NCBI GenBank assembly: GCA_016124945.1
Contig: WGMT01000006.1
Coordinates: 1-64,000 of the forward strand
Length of the DNA: 64,000 nucleotides
Reading direction: 5' to 3'
Source of the DNA: a bacterium
GTDB taxonomy: Bacteria > Chloroflexota > Anaerolineae > Caldilineales > Caldilineaceae
Shown here: positions 60,475-64,000 of the stretch, piece after piece
How positions within the stretch are numbered: the stretch's first letter is position 1
How the letters are laid out: every line of letters starts with the position of its first letter
Position numbers and translations under genes: made by a program
The notes under the pieces: generated by a model
Seen by the model: the letters and a program-made list of their open reading frames with translations, nothing else
Database searches by the model: none
Told to the model about the DNA's origin: nothing

Positions 60475-61793
60475 CATCGCTACCGACGCTCAAGACGTAT
60501 CACACACGGTTAACACAGATCGAACCGATTCAACTGCAAGGACACGTGGTCCAAGTCATCGGCCTGACCATCGAGGTGGAAGGCATTGCCCCCAAACTAG
60601 GCGAACTCTGCTGGATCGAAACAGATCTTGGCTCTATGGCCTCAGAGGTGGTCGGCTTCCGGAAATCACACACACTGCTCATGCCCCTGGGCGAGATGGA
60701 AGGCATTCAGCCGGGAAGCCCGGTTATTGCCGCCCGCACGCTCTTTCAGGTGCCTGTCGGCCCGAAATTGCTGGGGCGTGTGCTCGATGGGTTGGGCAAT
60801 CCACTCGACAGTCTTGGCCCAATTGAAGCCGACGCGTTGGTCTCTTTCAACAACCAGGCACCCCATCCTCTTGCCCGACAGCCGATCCGCGAACCTTTTC
60901 GCACCGGCGTGCGCGCCATCGATGGCCTCATCACCATCGGCAAAGGACAGCGCATGGGCATCTTCGCCGGTAGCGGTGTAGGCAAGAGCAGTCTGCTTGG
61001 CATGATTGCCCGTAACGCCGAAGCAGATGTCAACATCATCGCCCTCATCGGCGAACGTGGACGAGAAGTGCGTGAGTTCATCGACGAAAATCTTGGCCCC
61101 GAAGGGCTGGCCCGTTCGATTGTGGTGGTGAGCACTAGCGACATGCCGCCTCTGGTGCGTATCAAAGCGGCCTGGGTGGCTACCGCCATTGCCGAATACT
61201 TCCGCGATCACCTGGGGATGAACGTCAATTTTATGATGGACAGCGTCACCCGTTTTGCCATGGCCCAGCGCGAAGTGGGGCTGGCCGTGGGTGAGCCGCC
61301 CGCCATGAAAGCCTACCCGCCCAGCGTCTTTGCCCTGCTGCCGCGGCTCATGGAACGAACCGGTGCCGGTGTCAACGGCACCATCACCGCCTTCTACACC
61401 GTCCTCGTCGAAGGGGACGATTTCAACGAACCTATTTCAGACACAGTGCGCAGCATCTTAGACGGTCATATGATGCTCACCCGTGCCCTGGCCGCCGAAA
61501 ACCACTACCCAGCCATCGACGTCCTACACAGCGCCAGCCGTTTGATGACCCAGATCACAGCATCGCCGCACCGGGCCGCCGCCGGTCAATTGCGCGAAAT
61601 GCTCGCCGTCTACGAAAACGCCAAAGATCTGATCAACATTGGCGCCTACGCCGCCGGCAGCAACCCGCGCATTGATCGCTCCTTGCACATGCTCGATGAC
61701 ACCCGTCGCTTCCTACGCCAGGACGCCAACACGTTTACCCCTTACGAGGAAACGATTGAGCAATTGAAAGAGATCACGGCGGAAGAAGAATAA
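60471..61793 (+). CDS. fliI: Flagellar export ATPase FliI
   Basis: A 440-residue F1-beta-like ATPase overlapping the fliH stop (ATGA). Walker A is GSGVGKS (167-173), followed by IIALIGERGREVREFIDENL, VVVSTSDMPPLVRIKAAWVA, the Walker B strand MNVNFMMDSVTRFAMAQREV, and GVNGTITAFYTVLVEGDDFN. It energises substrate unfolding at the export gate with FliH and FliJ. Confidence 0.96.
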   Translation: MTSLPTLKTYHTRLTQIEPIQLQGHVVQVIGLTIEVEGIAPKLGELCWIETDLGSMASEVVGFRKSHTLLMPLGEMEGIQPGSPVIAARTLFQVPVGPKLLGRVLDGLGNPLDSLGPIEADALVSFNNQAPHPLARQPIREPFRTGVRAIDGLITIGKGQRMGIFAGSGVGKSSLLGMIARNAEADVNIIALIGERGREVREFIDENLGPEGLARSIVVVSTSDMPPLVRIKAAWVATAIAEYFRDHLGMNVNFMMDSVTRFAMAQREVGLAVGEPPAMKAYPPSVFALLPRLMERTGAGVNGTITAFYTVLVEGDDFNEPISDTVRSILDGHMMLTRALAAENHYPAIDVLHSASRLMTQITASPHRAAAGQLREMLAVYENAKDLINIGAYAAGSNPRIDRSLHMLDDTRRFLRQDANTFTPYEETIEQLKEITAEEE

Positions 61794-61916
61794 GATTTAC
61801 GATTTGCGATTTGCGATTGACGATTGCAGAGCGTAAAGCAGCACGTCTCGCCGATAACGATCACCCAATGACGCATTACAACGTAAACATGAAATCGAAA
61901 ATCGAAAATCGTAAAT
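61794..61916. repeat. Inverted heptamer arrays between fliI and fliJ
   Basis: GATTTAC, GATTTGC, GATTTGC, GATTGAC (61794-61821) start right after the fliI stop. GAAAATC heptamers with GTAAAT (61891-61916) lie just before the fliJ ATG. The two arrays are inverted copies over about 24 bases with few mismatches, so the whole gap can fold. Between them TAAA-N12-GCCGATAA (61834-61857) resembles a sigma-28 site with short spacing. Confidence 0.8.
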
Positions 61917-61920
61917 AAAA

Positions 61921-62364
61921 ATGTCTCTAGACTTTCGTTTCCAAACCATACTCGATTATCGCCGACGCATTGTTGAGGATCGACAACGTCATCTTGCCGA
62001 TGCGCAGCGCGCCTGGCGTGTGGAAGTGGACGGCCTCGATGCCCTGCGCGAACAGCGGGTGCGGTTTGCCGCCCAACTTGAAGAAATGCTCAAGGGCGTG
62101 CTGCACCTAGACGAAATTGAACATCACTACCGTTACCTGGCCGCCCTTGATCTGGCCATTCAGGCGCAACAGACGGTGGTCTACGCCGCCGAAGCCGCCG
62201 CCGAACAGGCTCGGGCCAATCTCGAAGAAGCGCTTAAAGATCGCAAGACGATGGAAAAACTCAAGGAATATGATCGCGAGCGCTTGCTCGATGCTATCGA
62301 ACAAGACGAAGCAAAGGCTGTGGACGATCTCAACATTGCTCGCCACGCCCGCAACAACGGCTGA
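61921..62364 (+). CDS. fliJ: Flagellar export chaperone FliJ
   Basis: A 147-residue protein forming almost one continuous coiled coil: FRFQTILDYRRRIVEDRQRH at the N terminus (the FliJ start), then DALREQRVRFAAQLEEMLKG, ALDLAIQAQQTVVYAAEAAA and KDRKTMEKLKEYDRERLLDA. It links the FliI ring to FlhA. No ribosome site precedes the ATG: the upstream bases are heptamer repeats and an A-run. Confidence 0.9.
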   Translation: MSLDFRFQTILDYRRRIVEDRQRHLADAQRAWRVEVDGLDALREQRVRFAAQLEEMLKGVLHLDEIEHHYRYLAALDLAIQAQQTVVYAAEAAAEQARANLEEALKDRKTMEKLKEYDRERLLDAIEQDEAKAVDDLNIARHARNNG

Positions 62365-62406
62365 ACATCGCCTATTCATTTGCAACGCAACTTTTACACA
62401 AGCGTT

Positions 62407-62431
62407 ATGCAGGTTCATGCTTCTCCTGCAT
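62407..62431. other. Small hairpin in the fliJ-transglycosylase gap
   Basis: ATGCAGG and CCTGCAT pair around an 11-base loop 43 bases after fliJ. The rest of the 203-base gap shows only the strong ribosome site of the next gene. Confidence 0.4.
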
Positions 62432-62567
62432 AGACTTGAATCAGCCCAAGTAGGGGTTCGGGGTAGGGCGGCGTCAAACGTTGCTTCAACGGCGAACTTT
62501 CTTCCCGTCTCCACCTGAGCCCTGCAAATTGAGTGTCGGCCCATTCGACGGCAGCAAAGGAGGATCC

Positions 62568-63137
62568 ATGTCTGAGCTACTGCGCTCAGCGCTTGACACC
62601 TTTTCCTATCAGATGCTCTACAACGATGTAAAGCGTATGATCATCAAGCGTATGCTTGAGAAGATGGGCGAACAAGCGCACGCCGGGAGCGCGCCCATGC
62701 CCCAGGCAATAGGACAGGCCACGCCGCTGCCTGCATCCGGCTTCGACGGCCTCATCGAGCAGGCCGCCGCCCGCCACAACGTCGACAGCAATCTCGTACG
62801 CGCCGTCATCAAAGCGGAATCTAACTTCAACCCCAATGCCGTCAGCCATGCCGGCGCCAAGGGGCTGATGCAGTTGATGGACGCCACCGCCGCATCCTTG
62901 GGCGTAAACAACAGCTTCGACGTGGCCCAAAACATTGAAGGCGGCGTCACCTACCTGGCGGAGCAACTGCGCCGTTTTAACGGTGACACCAGCCTGGCCC
63001 TGGCCGCCTACAACGCCGGTCCTGGCACTGTCATGCGGCACGGCGGCATCCCGCCCATCGCCGAAACCCGCACCTACGTTCAGCGTGTACTTTCCTTCTA
63101 CAAACCCGGCGCAGAGAGCGTCGACTATTCCGTTTAA
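62568..63137 (+). CDS. SLT-type lytic transglycosylase without signal peptide
   Basis: About 189 residues from ATG 62568, with AAAGGAGG seven bases upstream. A 60-residue charged helical N terminus is followed by a Slt70-type domain: [40 protein letters not shown] with catalytic Glu84, [15 protein letters not shown], then [13 protein letters not shown]. It cleaves peptidoglycan to let the rod through. There is no Sec or lipoprotein signal, so like FlgJ-type enzymes it may be exported by the flagellar apparatus. It lies between fliJ and flgB. Confidence 0.9.
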   Translation: MSELLRSALDTFSYQMLYNDVKRMIIKRMLEKMGEQAHAGSAPMPQAIGQATPLPASGFDGLIEQAAARHNVDSNLVRAVIKAESNFNPNAVSHAGAKGLMQLMDATAASLGVNNSFDVAQNIEGGVTYLAEQLRRFNGDTSLALAAYNAGPGTVMRHGGIPPIAETRTYVQRVLSFYKPGAESVDYSV

Positions 63138-63141
63138 ATGA

Positions 63142-63288
63142 GGTGATTGGTGATTTGGGATTGGTGATTGGGCCACGACACGAGCATCTGAATCCACGCA
63201 TCCATGTGCTCGACAAGACCATGAATCGTCCATTCGCAACCCAATCAACAAGCCTAATCACCAATCACCAATCACCAATCACCAATCC
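63142..63288. repeat. Inverted heptamer arrays flanking the gap before flgB
   Basis: GGTGATT-type heptamers (63142-63169) and five CTAATCA/CCAATCA heptamers (63254-63288) are inverted relative to each other. The right array ends one base before the flgB ATG, leaving no room for a ribosome binding site. Confidence 0.9.
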
Positions 63289-63289
63289 T

Positions 63290-63709
63290 ATGAACATCAC
63301 TTCTGATCTCAGCCTAACACTCCTGCGCAAAGGACTCAACGCCCTCTCCGAACGGCAGTCGGTGATTGCCCACAATGTGGCCAACATCGAAACACCAGGC
63401 TACAAAGCGTCTGATGTCGCCTTCGAAGAGAACCTGCGTCATGCCCTTGCGTCATCGTCTACCGTGCCCATGCAAACCACCGACGCCGCTCATCTCACCG
63501 AGCAAGGCCGACAGCGGCAGGAAATCGCCGAACTCACCCACGCCACCTATCGCCGCAACCAGACGTCCATGCGCAAAGACGGCAACAACGTCGACATCGA
63601 GAACGAAATGCTCGATCTAGCCGAAACCGCCCTGCGTTTCCAGGCGATGACCAGCCTCGCCAGCAAAAAACTGGCCATGATGCGCATGGTGGTGCAAGAA
63701 AGTCGTTAG
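63290..63709 (+). CDS. flgB: Flagellar rod protein FlgB
   Basis: About 139 residues from ATG 63290. It has LTLLRKGLNALSERQSVIAH, NVANIETPGYKASDVAFEEN, RRNQTSMRKDGNNVDIENEM and LDLAETALRFQAMTSL, the FlgB pattern. It is separated from flgC by the fliE-fliJ block, whereas the two are adjacent in most genomes. No Shine-Dalgarno sequence: the start follows a heptamer array directly. Confidence 0.95.
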   Translation: MNITSDLSLTLLRKGLNALSERQSVIAHNVANIETPGYKASDVAFEENLRHALASSSTVPMQTTDAAHLTEQGRQRQEIAELTHATYRRNQTSMRKDGNNVDIENEMLDLAETALRFQAMTSLASKKLAMMRMVVQESR

Positions 63710-63712
63710 TTG

Positions 63713-63804
63713 GTGATTGGTGATTGGTGATTAGTGATTGGGATCTTGTTGAGGCAATAGGTGCTCAACAAGATCCCAATCACTAATCACCAATCACCAA
63801 TCAC
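63713..63804. repeat. Perfect 41-bp inverted heptamer hairpin
   Basis: Arms 63713-63753 and 63764-63804 are exact reverse complements over 41 bases with a 10-base loop. The outer part of each arm is GGTGATT/AATCACC heptamers; the inner part is GGGATCTTGTTGAG. It begins four bases after the flgB stop. Confidence 0.97.
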
Positions 63805-63837
63805 TCATCACCATATAGAAAGGATCAGGAATGTAAC

Positions 63838-64000
63838 GTGGACGTTCAAACAGTCAATGTAGCTGCTCAGGAGGCTCAGCCGCCACCCGGTGGGCGAGCG
63901 ATGGGCAAAGGAACCCCCCTGGCGGGTGGATCGACGGAAGCGCAGGCTGCGTTCCAATCACTCATGGCGTCGCTGATGGCCCCTTTGCTGGCCGTTCAGT
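63838..64000 (+). CDS. fliK: Probable hook-length control protein FliK, N terminus only
   Basis: A reading frame from GTG 63838 runs off the right edge (54 codons seen). An ATG at 63831 meets a stop at once, and AAAGGATCAGGA lies upstream. The visible part is Gln/Ala/Gly/Pro-rich, with QAAFQSLMASLMAPLLAVQ near the edge. A low-complexity start after flgB/fliJ fits FliK, but no diagnostic domain is in view. Confidence 0.45.
   Translation, partial: MDVQTVNVAAQEAQPPPGGRAMGKGTPLAGGSTEAQAAFQSLMASLMAPLLAVQ

Overview
The window reads as one long motility island from a Gram-positive-like (monoderm-type) bacterium, most likely a flagellated member of the Chloroflexota. The taxonomic guess rests on indirect signs: the Pro/Thr-rich linker in the secreted sortase (typical of Chloroflexota envelope proteins), a CheX-type phosphatase, FlbD and a SwrB-like protein next to the motility sigma factor, no outer-membrane L-ring or P-ring genes (flgH, flgI) among the flagellar genes visible here, and a moderately GC-rich sequence. 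No rRNA, tRNA or housekeeping marker is present to confirm it.

Layout. Positions 1-7743 hold a heptamer repeat array, two small membrane proteins, a GNAT acetyltransferase, a GT4 glycosyltransferase and two large multi-membrane GT-C-like proteins. Positions 8028-13935 are the chemotaxis genes cheW-cheA-cheY-cheB-cheR-cheX, closed by a strong terminator, followed by a response regulator whose receiver lacks the phospho-acceptor Asp. Positions 15189-28965 carry flbD-motA-motB-fliL-fliM-fliN-fliO-fliP-fliQ-fliR-flhB-flhA-flhF, an unknown membrane protein, the sigma-28 factor and a SwrB-like protein. Positions 29033-34891 carry an LPVTG-anchored secreted protein, two rod/hook genes (flgF, flgG), flgM, a FlgN-like chaperone, flgK and flgL. 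On the minus strand, fliS-fliD-sortase form a short operon (37642 to 35021).

Positions 37939-51942 are a flagellin glycosylation locus. It has pseB, pseC, a wbuX/wbuY/wbuZ-type amidation cassette (PP-loop amidotransferase, HisH-like, HisF-like), a radical SAM/SPASM protein, two methyltransferases, pseG, a cytidylyltransferase, a formyltransferase in the place usually held by pseH, pseI, an unknown gene and a Maf-type glycosyltransferase. Flagellin follows on the minus strand (52292-53560). Positions 54243-64000 hold a predicted glycoside hydrolase coupled to flgC, then fliE-fliF-fliG-fliH-fliI-fliJ, a lytic transglycosylase, flgB and the start of a probable fliK.

How it fits together: Che proteins control the FliM/FliN switch; MotA/MotB drive the motor; FliOPQR-FlhA-FlhB with FliHIJ export rod, hook and filament subunits; FliA/FlgM time the late genes; the pse locus makes a probably formylated or amidated pseudaminic acid that Maf puts on flagellin. 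The least explained parts are the sortase and LPXTG protein embedded in the flagellar genes, the signal-less cell-wall-hydrolase candidates next to rod genes, and a family of 7-bp tandem repeats, often arranged as large hairpins, in the gaps between flagellar genes.
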